This document shows positions 34,005 to 43,361 of a stretch of 64,000 bases of DNA, piece by piece; the first letter of the stretch is position 1, and each line of letters starts with the position of its first letter. The stretch covers positions 966,620 through 1,030,619 of the forward strand of contig NZ_LMMV01000001.1 in assembly GCF_001422405.1 (NCBI RefSeq). Reading direction: 5' to 3'. The position numbers were made by a program, and so were the translations under genes. The notes beneath the pieces were generated by a model that searched no databases, was not told the DNA's origin, and worked only from the letters and a program-made list of their open reading frames with translations. This DNA comes from Pseudorhodoferax sp. Leaf267. GTDB taxonomy: Bacteria > Pseudomonadota > Gammaproteobacteria > Burkholderiales > Burkholderiaceae_C.

Positions 34005-37000
34005 TGCGTGCAGAAGGCGGGGACCTGTCGCGCGCTGCACTGCGTGCCGCGCCCGGCGTGCTGCTGGTGCTGCGCGACGTGCCGCCGCCGCCCGCGCCCT
34101 CGCCCGGCCAGCCGCCGGCCGTGGCCGGCAACCCGGCCGAGGGCCCGGAGGTGTTGCTGGCCGTCTGGGACGACGGCAGCGTCACGGGCTTCGCCGGCCA
34201 TGTGGACCTGGGCACCGGCCTGCGCACGGCGCTGACGCAGATCGTCGCGGAAGAGCTGGACCTGTCGCCGGATCAAGTCCGCATGGTCATGGGCAGCACG
34301 GCCAGCGCGCCGAACCAGGGCGCGACGATCGCCAGCGCCTCGATCCAGATCCACGCCCTGCCGCTGCGCCAAGCCGCGGCCCAGGCGCGTGCCTGGCTGC
34401 GGGCGAATGCGTTGGACGGCCGGCATGTCGAGCTGATGCTGGACCCGCTGGTGGCGATCAAACCCATGGCCGACTACCGCCTCGTCGGCCAGTCCACGCC
34501 GCGCGTGGACATCCCGGCCAAAGTGCATGGCGAACTCGTGTTCGTGCACGACATGCGCGTGCCCGGCATGCTGCACGGCCGCGTCGTGCGCCCGCCCTAC
34601 GCGGGGCTGGACGCGGGCGAGTTCGTCGGCAACACGCTGGAGGCAGTGGACGAAGCCTCCATCGCCCACATCGCCGGCATCGTGGCCGTGGTCGTGCAGC
34701 GCGACTTCGTGGGCGTGGTCGCCGAGCGCGAGGACCAGGCCGAGGCCGCCATGGCGGCACTCACCGTGCGCTGGAAACCCTGGCCCGGCATGGCCGGCGT
34801 GGACCGCACCGAGCAGGCCCTGCGCGCCAACTCGTCCACGCGCCGGCTGCTGCTGGAGCAGGGCCAGGTGGACCAGGCCATCGCCGGTGCCGACCAGCAC
34901 ATGTTGCGCACCTACGTCTGGCCCTACCAGATGCACGCGTCCATCGGCCCGTCCTGCGCGCTGGCCGACTGGCACGGCGAGCAGGCCGAAGGGCCGGTCG
35001 CCACCGTCTGGGCCGGCACGCAGAGCCCGCATGTGCTGCGCGCCGACCTGGCGCTGCTGACGGGTGTGCCGGACGCGCGCATCGACCTCGTGCGCATGGA
35101 GGCGGCCGGCTGCTACGGCCGCAACGGCGCCGACGATGTGGCGGCCGACGCGCTGCTGCTCGCGCGTGCGGTCGGCAAGCCCGTGCGCGTGCAGCTCACG
35201 CGCGCGCAGGAGAACGCCTGGGAGCCCAAGGGCGCGGCGCAGCTCATGCAGGTGGACGGCGGGCTGAACGCCGACGGCTCGCCCGCCGCCTACGACTTCC
35301 AGACCTCCTACCCCAGCAATGGCGCGCCCACGCTGGCGCTGCTGCTCACGCGCACGGTCGAGCCTGTCTCCAAGGCTTTCGAAATGGGGGACCGCACGGC
35401 CGTCCCTCCCTATGCCTACGAACACCTGCGCGTGGCCGCGAATGACATGGCGCCCATGCTGCGCGCGTCGTGGCTGCGCGGCGTGTCGGCGCTTCCGAAC
35501 TCGTTCGCGCACGAGTCCTACATCGACGAGCTGGCGACGGCGGCCGGCGTGGACCCGGTGGCCTACCGGCTGCAGTACCTGAAAGACGCACGCGCCGCCG
35601 AACTCGTGCGCGCGACAGCCGACAAGGCGGGCTGGCAAGCGCACACCGCACCGCAACAGCAACCGGCCGAAGGCGACATCCTCAAAGGCCAGGGCTTCGC
35701 CTACGCGCGCTACATCCACAGCAAGTTCCCCGGCTTCGGCGCGGCCTGGGCAGCGTGGGTGGCCGATGTGGAAGTGAACCAGCGCACGGGCGAGGTCCAT
35801 GTGAGCCGCATCGTCGTGGGCCACGACGCAGGGCTGATGGTCAACCCGGCCGGCGTGCAGCACCAGGTGCACGGCAACGTGCTGCAGACCACGAGCCGGG
35901 CGCTGAAGGAGCGCGTCGAGGTCGAGCCGACTACGGGCATCACGCTGAACCGCGAATGGGGCAGCTACCCGATCCTGAGCTTTCGCGAGGTGCCCGTCGT
36001 CGAGGTGATGCTGATGCCGCGGCCCGGCGAGGCGCCGCTGGGCGCGGGCGAGTCGGCCTCGGTGCCGGGCACGGCGGCGATCGCGAACGCGATCTTCGAT
36101 GCGACGGGCGTGCGGTTTCGGGAGCCGCCGTTCACGCCGGAGGTGGTCCGCGCAGGGCTGGGCTTACTCCCTCTCCCCTCTGGGGAGAGGGCTGGGGTGA
36201 GGGGCGGCGGCGGTGGATACGGCGATGGTGCCGCGAACGCCGCGCACCCTCACCCCAACCGTCTCCCAGAGGGAGAGGGAGCCAGATGGCCGCGTCGGCG
36301 CAAGCCGGTGTGGGCGACCGCGTTGGCCTTCGTGCTCGGTGGCGTGGCGACAGTCGCCGGCCTCGCTGGCTGGCGCAGCGAGATCGCCCCAGTCGCACGC
36401 CCGGCCGCCGCCACCTACAGCGCCGCCACCATCGAACGCGGCCGCCTGCTGGCCGCGGCCGGCGACTGCGTGGTCTGCCACACCGCCCCCGGGGGCCTGG
36501 CCAACACCGGCGGCCGCGCCATGGACACGCCCTTCGGCACCGTCTACACGACCAACCTCACGCCAGACCCCGACACCGGCCTCGGCCGCTGGTCGCTCGC
36601 CGCCTTCCAGCGTGCGATGCGCGAAGGCATCTCGCGCGACGGCCGCCACCTGTACCCGGCCTTCCCGTACACCGCGTTCACGAAGATGACGGAAGAGGAC
36701 CTGACCGCGGTCTACGCCTACCTCATGGCGCAGCCCGCCGTGGCGCACCAGCCGCCGGTGACGCAGCTGCCCTTCCCGTTCGGTCTGCGCCCGCTGCTGG
36801 CCGGCTGGAATGCGCTGTATCTGGACCAAGGCCCTGTAGCCACCGAACCAACGCAGACACCTGAATGGAACCGCGGCGCCTACCTGGTCAACAGCGTGGG
36901 CCACTGCAGCGCCTGCCACACGCCGCGCAATGCGCTGGGCGCCGAGCGAGGCGGCAGTGCCTTCCTGTCAGGTGCGGTGATCGATGGCTGGGAAGCGCCC

Positions 37001-37570
37001 GCCCTGACCGCGCTGTCCAAAGCCCCCGTGCCCTGGACGCAACAGGCCTTCTACGACTACCTGCGCCACGGCCACAGCCGCGAGCACGGCGCGGCCAACG
37101 GCCCGATGGCGCCCGTGGTGCAGGAACTGGCCGCGCTGCCGGATGCCGACATCCAGGCCATGGCCACCTACCTGGCCTCGTTGAACCCCGCACGCGCCCC
37201 CCAACCCGTGACAGCGGCAGCGGCGTTGCCCAGCCCCACGCAGCGCCTGTTCGAGAACGCCTGCGGCGCCTGCCACCACGACGGCGATGGCCCCAAGCTG
37301 CTGGGCCTGAACCTGCCGCTGGCCCTGTCCACCAAGCTGCACAGCGACCGGCCCGACAACCTGCTGCGCGTGCTGCTGGAAGGCGTGCGCGAGGCCGCCG
37401 GCCCTGAGGTCGGCTTCATGCCGGCCTTTGCCGACAACCTGTCGGACGCGCAGATTGCCGAACTCGCCGGCTACCTGCGCAGCCGCTACGCGCCCAGCCG
37501 GCCGGCCTGGCAGGGCCTGCAGCAACGTGCCGCCGCGTTGCGCGCGACGCCCACGCACGCGGCACACTGA
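34004..37570 (+). CDS. nicB: Nicotinate dehydrogenase large subunit: molybdopterin domain fused to triheme cytochrome c
   Basis: A 1188-residue fusion. Residues 1-~720 form the molybdenum hydroxylase part, with the catalytic glutamate in PLGAGESASVPG (Glu683). A linker (722-760) is encoded by a palindromic repeat. One transmembrane helix (~775-795) is followed by a cytochrome domain with three heme c motifs: CVVCH (822), CSACH (968) and CGACH (1087). Layout and length match Pseudomonas NicB. With NicA it hydroxylates nicotinate to 6-hydroxynicotinate and sends electrons to the respiratory chain through the periplasmic hemes. It needs the molybdenum cofactor, whose synthesis genes are not here. 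Confidence 0.92.
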   Translation: MRAEGGDLSRAALRAAPGVLLVLRDVPPPPAPSPGQPPAVAGNPAEGPEVLLAVWDDGSVTGFAGHVDLGTGLRTALTQIVAEELDLSPDQVRMVMGSTASAPNQGATIASASIQIHALPLRQAAAQARAWLRANALDGRHVELMLDPLVAIKPMADYRLVGQSTPRVDIPAKVHGELVFVHDMRVPGMLHGRVVRPPYAGLDAGEFVGNTLEAVDEASIAHIAGIVAVVVQRDFVGVVAEREDQAEAAMAALTVRWKPWPGMAGVDRTEQALRANSSTRRLLLEQGQVDQAIAGADQHMLRTYVWPYQMHASIGPSCALADWHGEQAEGPVATVWAGTQSPHVLRADLALLTGVPDARIDLVRMEAAGCYGRNGADDVAADALLLARAVGKPVRVQLTRAQENAWEPKGAAQLMQVDGGLNADGSPAAYDFQTSYPSNGAPTLALLLTRTVEPVSKAFEMGDRTAVPPYAYEHLRVAANDMAPMLRASWLRGVSALPNSFAHESYIDELATAAGVDPVAYRLQYLKDARAAELVRATADKAGWQAHTAPQQQPAEGDILKGQGFAYARYIHSKFPGFGAAWAAWVADVEVNQRTGEVHVSRIVVGHDAGLMVNPAGVQHQVHGNVLQTTSRALKERVEVEPTTGITLNREWGSYPILSFREVPVVEVMLMPRPGEAPLGAGESASVPGTAAIANAIFDATGVRFREPPFTPEVVRAGLGLLPLPSGERAGVRGGGGGYGDGAANAAHPHPNRLPEGEGARWPRRRKPVWATALAFVLGGVATVAGLAGWRSEIAPVARPAAATYSAATIERGRLLAAAGDCVVCHTAPGGLANTGGRAMDTPFGTVYTTNLTPDPDTGLGRWSLAAFQRAMREGISRDGRHLYPAFPYTAFTKMTEEDLTAVYAYLMAQPAVAHQPPVTQLPFPFGLRPLLAGWNALYLDQGPVATEPTQTPEWNRGAYLVNSVGHCSACHTPRNALGAERGGSAFLSGAVIDGWEAPALTALSKAPVPWTQQAFYDYLRHGHSREHGAANGPMAPVVQELAALPDADIQAMATYLASLNPARAPQPVTAAAALPSPTQRLFENACGACHHDGDGPKLLGLNLPLALSTKLHSDRPDNLLRVLLEGVREAAGPEVGFMPAFADNLSDAQIAELAGYLRSRYAPSRPAWQGLQQRAAALRATPTHAAH
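36167..36281. repeat. Inverted pair of REP-like palindromes inserted in nicB
   Basis: Two copies of a ~37-base GC-rich element face each other: 36167-36204 (CTCCCTCTCCCCTCTGGGGA..) and 36245-36281 (its near reverse complement ending GGGAGAGGGAG), with ~40 bases between them. Each copy is itself a hairpin. This matches the widespread proteobacterial REP/BIME type, normally intergenic. Here it is read in frame as PLPSGERAGVRG and HPHPNRLPEGEG between the molybdenum and heme domains. Confidence 0.85.
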
Positions 37571-37573
37571 AGT

Positions 37574-39634
37574 TCAGCCCTGCGGCATGTCCAGCGCCGC
37601 GACGGCCGGCATCAGCCGCTGCACGCTGGCCAGCGGCTGGCGCGCGCCAGCCGGGGCCAGCGGCGCCAGTGCGTTCAGCGTCTCGGACGACAGCGGCCCG
37701 ACCACGCGCCCCAGGTCGCCGAAGCGCAGGCCCTGGCGCACGAGGAAGGCCACATAGGTGTGGCGCAGGCTCTCAGGCGTGACCGACTGCGGCTGCTCCA
37801 GCGCGGCGTCGAAGGCGCTGGACGTGACGGCGCTGGCGATGTCGGCCGCGCTCAAGGCCCTGCCGGAGACGGAAGGCAGCAGCGGCAGGTCTTTCACGTC
37901 CGGGTCGCCGCTGGCCTGCAGCGCGGCCAGCGGCCCCAGCAGCGGCAACACACGCGCGCCTTCGCCCGGCACCCTCAGGCTGGCGCCAGACGCATCCACG
38001 TCGCCCACCTTGAGCGCCGCGACCTCGTCGGCCGACAGCCCGCACAGCAGGCACACCAGCACGAACAGATGCTCGGGCGCCGACGCAGCCAGCAGCTGGT
38101 GCACCTCGCGCTGCTCCAGCTCGCGCGGCAGGCCCTGGGCCAGCAGCGCCATGGGCGCGCCGGCTGCCGGCTGGTAGCCCACGCCCTGCGGGCTGGCACC
38201 GGCCTCCAGCGCCGGCCCGGGCGGGTAAGACTGCACCCAGGGTTGTGAGATCACGACGGCCGACGGCCCGGCCACGACGGGCTCGGGCCGGTTGAAGAAC
38301 TCGACGAACCAGACCGCCAGGAAGCCCAGCAACAGCGAGCCGGCCAGCGCGATGCCCGCGTCGCGAGCATAGAGCGGGCGCCAGGCCGACTCGGGCACGG
38401 CCGCCGGCTCGACCACCAGCAGGCGCGGTTTGCGCTCGGTGACCGTGGCCTCCAGCGCCAGCGCACGCTGGCGCGCGGTCTGGCGCATCTGCTCCAGGCC
38501 CTTGAGGTCCTCCTCCATGGCCTTGAACTCGGCGAAATTGCGCGTGAAGACCTGCGCGCTCTGGCGGTCCTCGCCCAGCTGCTGCTGCAGCCGACGCGCG
38601 GCAGCCCGGGCGCTGGCCAGCTCCTCGCGCGCGTCGGCCAGCGCGTTCTGGTGGCCCTTGGCGCGCTCGGACTCCAGCTGCTGCTCCAGGTTGGTGATGC
38701 GGGTCTTGGCGGCCTTGGCGACCGGGTCCATGTCCAGGTATTGCGGCGTGTACTGGCGCTCCAGCGCGCGGTATTCCTCGCGCATCTGGGATAGGCGGGC
38801 CTCCATGTTGGCCACCGTTGGGTTGTCCTTGGCCGCGGGCGAGCGCGTGCCGGCGGCGGCGGCCTGCTCCAGCGCGCGCACGCGGCCCTCGGCGGCGGCC
38901 TCGCGCTCGTCGTTCTTGGCGACCGAGGCGCCCAGCCCCTTGAGGCGCGCCAGCGTCTGGTTCTCGTCGCGCTCGGCCGAGACGATGGACGAGCGGGCGC
39001 GGAAGTCCTCCATCGCCTTGCGGCGCGTGGCCACGCGCTCGTCCATCACGCGCAGGGCCTCGCGCGCATCGGCCAGCTGCTGGCCGCTGGTGGTGTCGCC
39101 GTCGCTGGCCTGCTGTTCGCGGTAGGCCTCGATCACCGCGTTCACGAGCCGGGCCACCGCCTGGCGGTCCGGGCCACGGGCCTCGATCTGGACGACGTTG
39201 GTGCCGGCCACGGGCTGCAAGCTCAGCATGTCCTGCAGGCCCAGCACGGCCTCGTCCATGTTCGCGGGCGCCGTGCCGCCGGCCAGGCGGGTGGCCACCT
39301 TCTCCAGCAGCGGGCGGCTGCTGAAGATCTGCAGCTCGACCATGAAATCCTGCGTGCCGTCGCGCGCGCCCGAGGACGCCACCGAGGGTGCGATGGCGGA
39401 GGGTGTGATCTGCACGCGCGCATCGGCCCGGTAGACCGCCGGCCGCAGGAAGTTGTAGGCCAGGCTCACGATGGCACAGAGCAGGAACACGCCGCAGAAC
39501 ACCATCAGGCGCCGCCGCATGGCCTGGCTGCGGCCGGGGGGCGTGGGGTCGATCAGCGGTGGCCCGCCGCCCGGAAAGGCCCGGAAGCTGGCCCCATGCA
39601 GGCGCTGGGGGCCGTCAGTCTCATGAGGGGGCAC
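37574..39634 (-). CDS. Wzz/GumC-type chain-length protein with C-terminal recombinase-like domain
   Basis: A ~686-residue protein. A first membrane helix (LMVFCGVFLLCAIVSLAYNF, ~43-63) precedes the Wzz domain (PAVYRADARVQITPS), a long periplasmic coiled coil (~175-420) and a second helix (~425-445). This is the layout of polysaccharide co-polymerases that set chain length. Beyond a Pro-rich cytoplasmic linker, residues ~500-660 resemble the catalytic fold of tyrosine recombinases (LCGLSADEVAALKVGDVD and ESLRHTYVAFLVRQG), but nearly all catalytic residues are lost. GTG 39634 is chosen; ATG 39520 gives a protein 38 residues shorter. No tyrosine-kinase domain is attached. Confidence 0.85.
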   Translation of the reverse strand: MPPHETDGPQRLHGASFRAFPGGGPPLIDPTPPGRSQAMRRRLMVFCGVFLLCAIVSLAYNFLRPAVYRADARVQITPSAIAPSVASSGARDGTQDFMVELQIFSSRPLLEKVATRLAGGTAPANMDEAVLGLQDMLSLQPVAGTNVVQIEARGPDRQAVARLVNAVIEAYREQQASDGDTTSGQQLADAREALRVMDERVATRRKAMEDFRARSSIVSAERDENQTLARLKGLGASVAKNDEREAAAEGRVRALEQAAAAGTRSPAAKDNPTVANMEARLSQMREEYRALERQYTPQYLDMDPVAKAAKTRITNLEQQLESERAKGHQNALADAREELASARAAARRLQQQLGEDRQSAQVFTRNFAEFKAMEEDLKGLEQMRQTARQRALALEATVTERKPRLLVVEPAAVPESAWRPLYARDAGIALAGSLLLGFLAVWFVEFFNRPEPVVAGPSAVVISQPWVQSYPPGPALEAGASPQGVGYQPAAGAPMALLAQGLPRELEQREVHQLLAASAPEHLFVLVCLLCGLSADEVAALKVGDVDASGASLRVPGEGARVLPLLGPLAALQASGDPDVKDLPLLPSVSGRALSAADIASAVTSSAFDAALEQPQSVTPESLRHTYVAFLVRQGLRFGDLGRVVGPLSSETLNALAPLAPAGARQPLASVQRLMPAVAALDMPQG

Positions 39635-39698
39635 GGAAACCTCGCGATGCTCGAAGTCTGGGCGCCGGCTGAGCCGGCCGCCGCCGACGGGGGACCGA

Positions 39699-41639
39699 CT
39701 ATAGAGGCGTCGGCGGTGCCCGGGAAGTCGACCCGGCCGCAGGCGCAGGCAAATGCAGGCTCCAAAAAGCCAACAAAAGAAACAAAAAGGCGATCCTGGG
39801 CACGTCCATGACACTGCTGACCAGGCCCAGTGCGCAGCCACTGGCCAACGCGGCGGCCAGGTAGGGCGCGGCCTGCGCCTCGCGGGCGGCGCCGAACACC
39901 AGCCGCCACCAGGCCATGGCCACCAGCGCGGCGAGCAGCGCCAGCCCGACGGCGCCGCGCTCGATCAGGGTCTCCAGGTACAGATTGTCGATGTGCCAGG
40001 GCAGGAAATAGGCGCGCACCACTGGAAACCAGTGCGCCAGGCCGGACTCGAAGCCGCCGTTGTCCAGCAGCTCGGTCGGCGTGCCGGCGCTCAGGCGCAG
40101 GTTGTCGATGTCGATGGCGGTGCCGGGCCAGGTCACGGCCAGCGACAGCACGACCAGCCGGGGCGCGAGGCGCGGGCCACCGGTGATGGACGGGCCGGCA
40201 AGCTCCAGTTCGACCCGCTGCCAGGTCGAACCGGCCCGCCCGCGCTGCACTAGGTCGCGGTACTGGCAGTCGGCCGCGTACAGCAGGTGCCGCTCGCAGA
40301 CCTGGATGCGCAGGCGCGTCGTGCGCGGGGCCCGCACATCCAGCGCCACGCGGTAGGGCACGCCCGGCACGGCCTCGACCTGCTGCGTCAGCGCGTAGCG
40401 GCCGGCCAGCTGCAGCCGCGTGGCCGGGCCGTACAGGCGCAGGAACCGGCCTGGCGCCTCGGGCGGCTCGCTGTGCCGCAGCTCGGCCGCGCCCGGCAGT
40501 TCGCCGGTGCGGCCCAGCGCGGCATAGCGCGCCGGCAGCCGCCCCAGCCCGACGCCCCCCAGCCAGTCGGCAGGCGACTGCAGCACGGCGAGCCCGCGCG
40601 TCCAGTGGGCCCAGCGGCTGCCGAAGTCGTTGTCCATGTCGCCCAGGCGCCCGACCAGGAAGCTGCTGACCAGGGCCATGCCCGCCACCTCCAGCACCAG
40701 TGCCACGCGCAGCCAGGCATTGGCCCGTGCGCGCCAGGGCGGTGGCGGCGGCTGCGGCACGGCGCGCTGGCGCCGCACCAGCACGGCGGCCACGGCAAGG
40801 CCGCCCAGCACCGCGCCATACACCCCGCGCGCGAAGGTCGTCAGGCAGACGTAGGCGAGGACCTGGGCCAGCAGCGCCGCCGCGGCCCAGGCCCAGGGCC
40901 GGCGGGCCGCCACGACAGCCCAGACCGCGAATGGCACGGACAGGGCCAGGAACGCATCGATGGCCGCGCCGCCCACATGCATGTCCCAGAACAGGCCGGT
41001 CGTGCGGTAGTCGTCGGCCAGGTTGAACAGCCCGGGAAACGCGGCACGCTCCCAGAGCACGGCGCCCACCAGCCCCACCAGGGCCGCCACCATGCCGGCA
41101 TGCAGCAGGCGCTGCGCCGGGCCCGGCGCGGCTGCCAAGGCCGCGCGCAGCAAAGGCAGCGCCAGCAGCACGAATGCCATGCCTTTGCCCACGCGCAGCG
41201 TGTTGGCCCAGCCCGTGTAGGCCTCGGGCGGCACGGCCCGGGCGGCCTGCGCATCGGCCCAGCCCAGGGCCAGCCCCAGCAGCAACCAGACCCACAGCAC
41301 GGCCACCAGCCAGGCCATCGGCCGTGGCCAGGCAGGCTGCGCCACGGGCCACAGCGCCAGCCGCAGATGGCCGGCCGCCAGCGCCGCGAGTACCAGCAGG
41401 TCGAATTCCTGGGCCGCGATCCAGCCCGTCCACGGCGCCAGCGCCAGCACCGGCACCGCCGCGGGCACCACCAGCAGCCAGGCATGGGGCCAGCGCAGCG
41501 CGACCAGCAGCCACACCGTGCAAGCGGCCAGCGCCAGCCCCGGTGCCAGCGGATGGTTCACGGCCAGCCAGGCCCCGGCCAGCGCGCAGGCCAGCGCCAG
41601 CAGCAGGCCCAGCAGGCGCCGGGGCGCGCCGGCACTCAT
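39699..41639 (-). CDS. O-antigen ligase/polymerase-like protein with inserted carbohydrate-binding-like domain
   Basis: A 646-residue membrane protein with about a dozen hydrophobic segments and the O-antigen ligase/Wzy core: LTTFARGVYGAVLGG, then RWAHWTRGLAVLQSPADWLGGVGLG. The large periplasmic loop holds an extra ~130-residue beta-rich domain (about 390-525) that ends in LLDNGGFESGLAHW, a start typical of CBM4/9-like jelly rolls. It lies just before the His-containing HIDNLYLETLIERG motif. AGGAG precedes ATG 41639. It is most likely the Wzy polymerase of the locus; the adjacent Wzz-like gene supports this. Confidence 0.8.
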   Translation of the reverse strand: MSAGAPRRLLGLLLALACALAGAWLAVNHPLAPGLALAACTVWLLVALRWPHAWLLVVPAAVPVLALAPWTGWIAAQEFDLLVLAALAAGHLRLALWPVAQPAWPRPMAWLVAVLWVWLLLGLALGWADAQAARAVPPEAYTGWANTLRVGKGMAFVLLALPLLRAALAAAPGPAQRLLHAGMVAALVGLVGAVLWERAAFPGLFNLADDYRTTGLFWDMHVGGAAIDAFLALSVPFAVWAVVAARRPWAWAAAALLAQVLAYVCLTTFARGVYGAVLGGLAVAAVLVRRQRAVPQPPPPPWRARANAWLRVALVLEVAGMALVSSFLVGRLGDMDNDFGSRWAHWTRGLAVLQSPADWLGGVGLGRLPARYAALGRTGELPGAAELRHSEPPEAPGRFLRLYGPATRLQLAGRYALTQQVEAVPGVPYRVALDVRAPRTTRLRIQVCERHLLYAADCQYRDLVQRGRAGSTWQRVELELAGPSITGGPRLAPRLVVLSLAVTWPGTAIDIDNLRLSAGTPTELLDNGGFESGLAHWFPVVRAYFLPWHIDNLYLETLIERGAVGLALLAALVAMAWWRLVFGAAREAQAAPYLAAALASGCALGLVSSVMDVPRIAFLFLLLAFWSLHLPAPAAGSTSRAPPTPL

Positions 41640-41731
41640 CGCACGCTCCTGGGCGCGGGCCACCGGCGGAATCGGGACAATTTCAGTTTTGTGAGCAAAA
41701 GATGGCGCGCATCATAGGCGTCGGCTGCAAA

Positions 41732-41762
41732 TTGCTGCACTGCCGCAATTGCCCGCTAAGAT
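41732..41762 (+). promoter_or_regulatory. Weak promoter candidate upstream of ugd
   Basis: A TTGCTG (41732-41737) and TAAGAT (41757-41762) pair lies 54 bases before the ugd ATG in an AT-richer part of the divergent gap. The 19-base spacer is longer than ideal. The same TAAGAT hexamer occurs at 48728 upstream of the carrier-protein gene. Confidence 0.3.
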
Positions 41763-41816
41763 AAGCTCCGCGTCGTTCCGCCCTGGGGCGATCCCTGTCT
41801 TCTTCGAAATCGAAAC

Positions 41817-43136
41817 ATGAAAATCACTGTCATCGGAACGGGCTACGTCGGCCTGGTGAGCGGCACCTGTCTGGCCGAAGTCGGCAACGATGTGCTTTGC
41901 CTGGATCTGGATCCCGAGAAGATCCGCATCCTCGAAGAAGGCGGCATTCCCATCTACGAGCCCGGCCTGCAGGAGATGGTCAAGCGCAACGTGGCGGCCG
42001 GCCGCCTGCGCTTCACGACCAGCATCGAGCAGGCGGCCCACCACGGCACCATCCAGTTCATCGCGGTCGGCACGCCGCCGGATGAAGACGGCTCGGCCGA
42101 CATGAAGTACGTGCTGTCCGCGGCCCGCAACATCGGCCGCCTGATGACCGACTACAAGGTCGTCGTCGACAAGAGCACCGTGCCCGTCGGCACGGCCGAC
42201 CTGGTGCGCGAGACCATCGCCGCCGAGCTCAAGTTGCGCGGCATCGATGTGCCGTACAGCGTGGTGTCCAACCCCGAATTCCTGAAGGAAGGCGCGGCCG
42301 TCGAAGACTTCATGCGCCCTGACCGCATCGTCGTCGGCGCCGACGACGAGCAGTCCATCTTGCTGATGCGTGCGCTCTACGCCCCGTTCCAGCGCAACCG
42401 CGAGCGCCTGATCGTGACCGACGTGCGCAGCGCCGAGCTGACCAAGTACGCGGCCAATGCCATGCTGGCCACGCGCATCAGCTTCATGAACGAGCTGGCC
42501 AACCTGGCCGAGAAGCTGGGCGCCGACATCGAGATGGTGCGCCAGGGCATCGGCTCGGACCCGCGCATCGGCTACCACTTCCTGTACCCGGGCTGCGGCT
42601 ACGGCGGCTCGTGCTTCCCCAAGGACGTCAAGGCGCTGATCAAGACCGCGGCCGACAAGGCCGACATCGAGCTCAAGGTGCTGACCGCCGTCGAGGAGGC
42701 GAACGACGCGCAAAAGCATGTGCTGACCGGCAAGATCACTGCGCATTTCGGCGAGCTGCGCGGCAAGCACTTCGCGCTGTGGGGCCTGGCCTTCAAGCCC
42801 AACACCGACGACATGCGCGACGCGCCCAGCCGCACGCTGGTGGCCGACCTGCTGGCCGCCGGCGCGACCGTGACGGCTTACGATCCGGTGGCGATGCATG
42901 AAGCCCAGCGCATCTTCGGCGACGAGCCGCGCCTGCGCTACGGCGACAGCCCCATGGCCTGCCTGAGCGACGCCGACGCGCTGGTGATCGTGACGGAGTG
43001 GAAGGAATTCCGCAGCCCCGACTTCGACGCCATCAAGGCCAAGCTCAAGAGCCCGGTCATCTTCGACGGCCGCAACCTGTACGACCCCAAGCTGGTGCGC
43101 GGCATGGGCATGACCTACCTGCCGATCGGCCGCTGA
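41817..43136 (+). CDS. ugd: UDP-glucose 6-dehydrogenase
   Basis: A 439-residue enzyme that oxidises UDP-glucose to UDP-glucuronate with two NAD. The NAD site is [17 protein letters not shown] (residues 4-20). The catalytic cysteine is in [12 protein letters not shown] (Cys266), and the C-terminal domain includes [20 protein letters not shown]. It supplies glucuronic acid for the exopolysaccharide. It is transcribed divergently from the polymerase gene, with a 177-base gap that must hold both promoters. Confidence 0.95.
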   Translation: MKITVIGTGYVGLVSGTCLAEVGNDVLCLDLDPEKIRILEEGGIPIYEPGLQEMVKRNVAAGRLRFTTSIEQAAHHGTIQFIAVGTPPDEDGSADMKYVLSAARNIGRLMTDYKVVVDKSTVPVGTADLVRETIAAELKLRGIDVPYSVVSNPEFLKEGAAVEDFMRPDRIVVGADDEQSILLMRALYAPFQRNRERLIVTDVRSAELTKYAANAMLATRISFMNELANLAEKLGADIEMVRQGIGSDPRIGYHFLYPGCGYGGSCFPKDVKALIKTAADKADIELKVLTAVEEANDAQKHVLTGKITAHFGELRGKHFALWGLAFKPNTDDMRDAPSRTLVADLLAAGATVTAYDPVAMHEAQRIFGDEPRLRYGDSPMACLSDADALVIVTEWKEFRSPDFDAIKAKLKSPVIFDGRNLYDPKLVRGMGMTYLPIGR

Positions 43137-43361
43137 CGGCCAGCGCGACGTTTTTGCGCCACGCGCCCCCGTGCCAGGGCGCCTGAGCGCGCGTAGTTCA
43201 CGGCAGCCCGCGCTCCGCTGCCACGCAAGCCGCGCCACGCACGCGACAATGTCGCCCGAACTGCCTGCCCGTGCCCCTGGTCGTCCCGGCCAGGACCACG
43301 GGCGCTCTCTCGCCCTGTGCAGGGCCCCGGCGCTCCGCCCCCACGAACCCGTTGCATCAGC

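Noticed and set aside
36167-36281. Inverted repeats considered as a CRISPR array or insertion-sequence ends
   Set aside because: There are only two copies, facing each other, each self-palindromic, with no transposase or target duplication and no spacer pattern. REP/BIME type fits better.
37664-38131. Recombinase-like stretch considered as a true phage integrase fragment or island marker
   Set aside because: It is fused in frame to Wzz, lacks the catalytic Arg, His and Tyr set, and no attachment site or other mobile gene is nearby.
43137-43361. Small gene between ugd and the flippase
   Set aside because: Frames here are short, lack ribosome binding sites and show no plausible protein features; treated as a spacer with possible flippase promoter.
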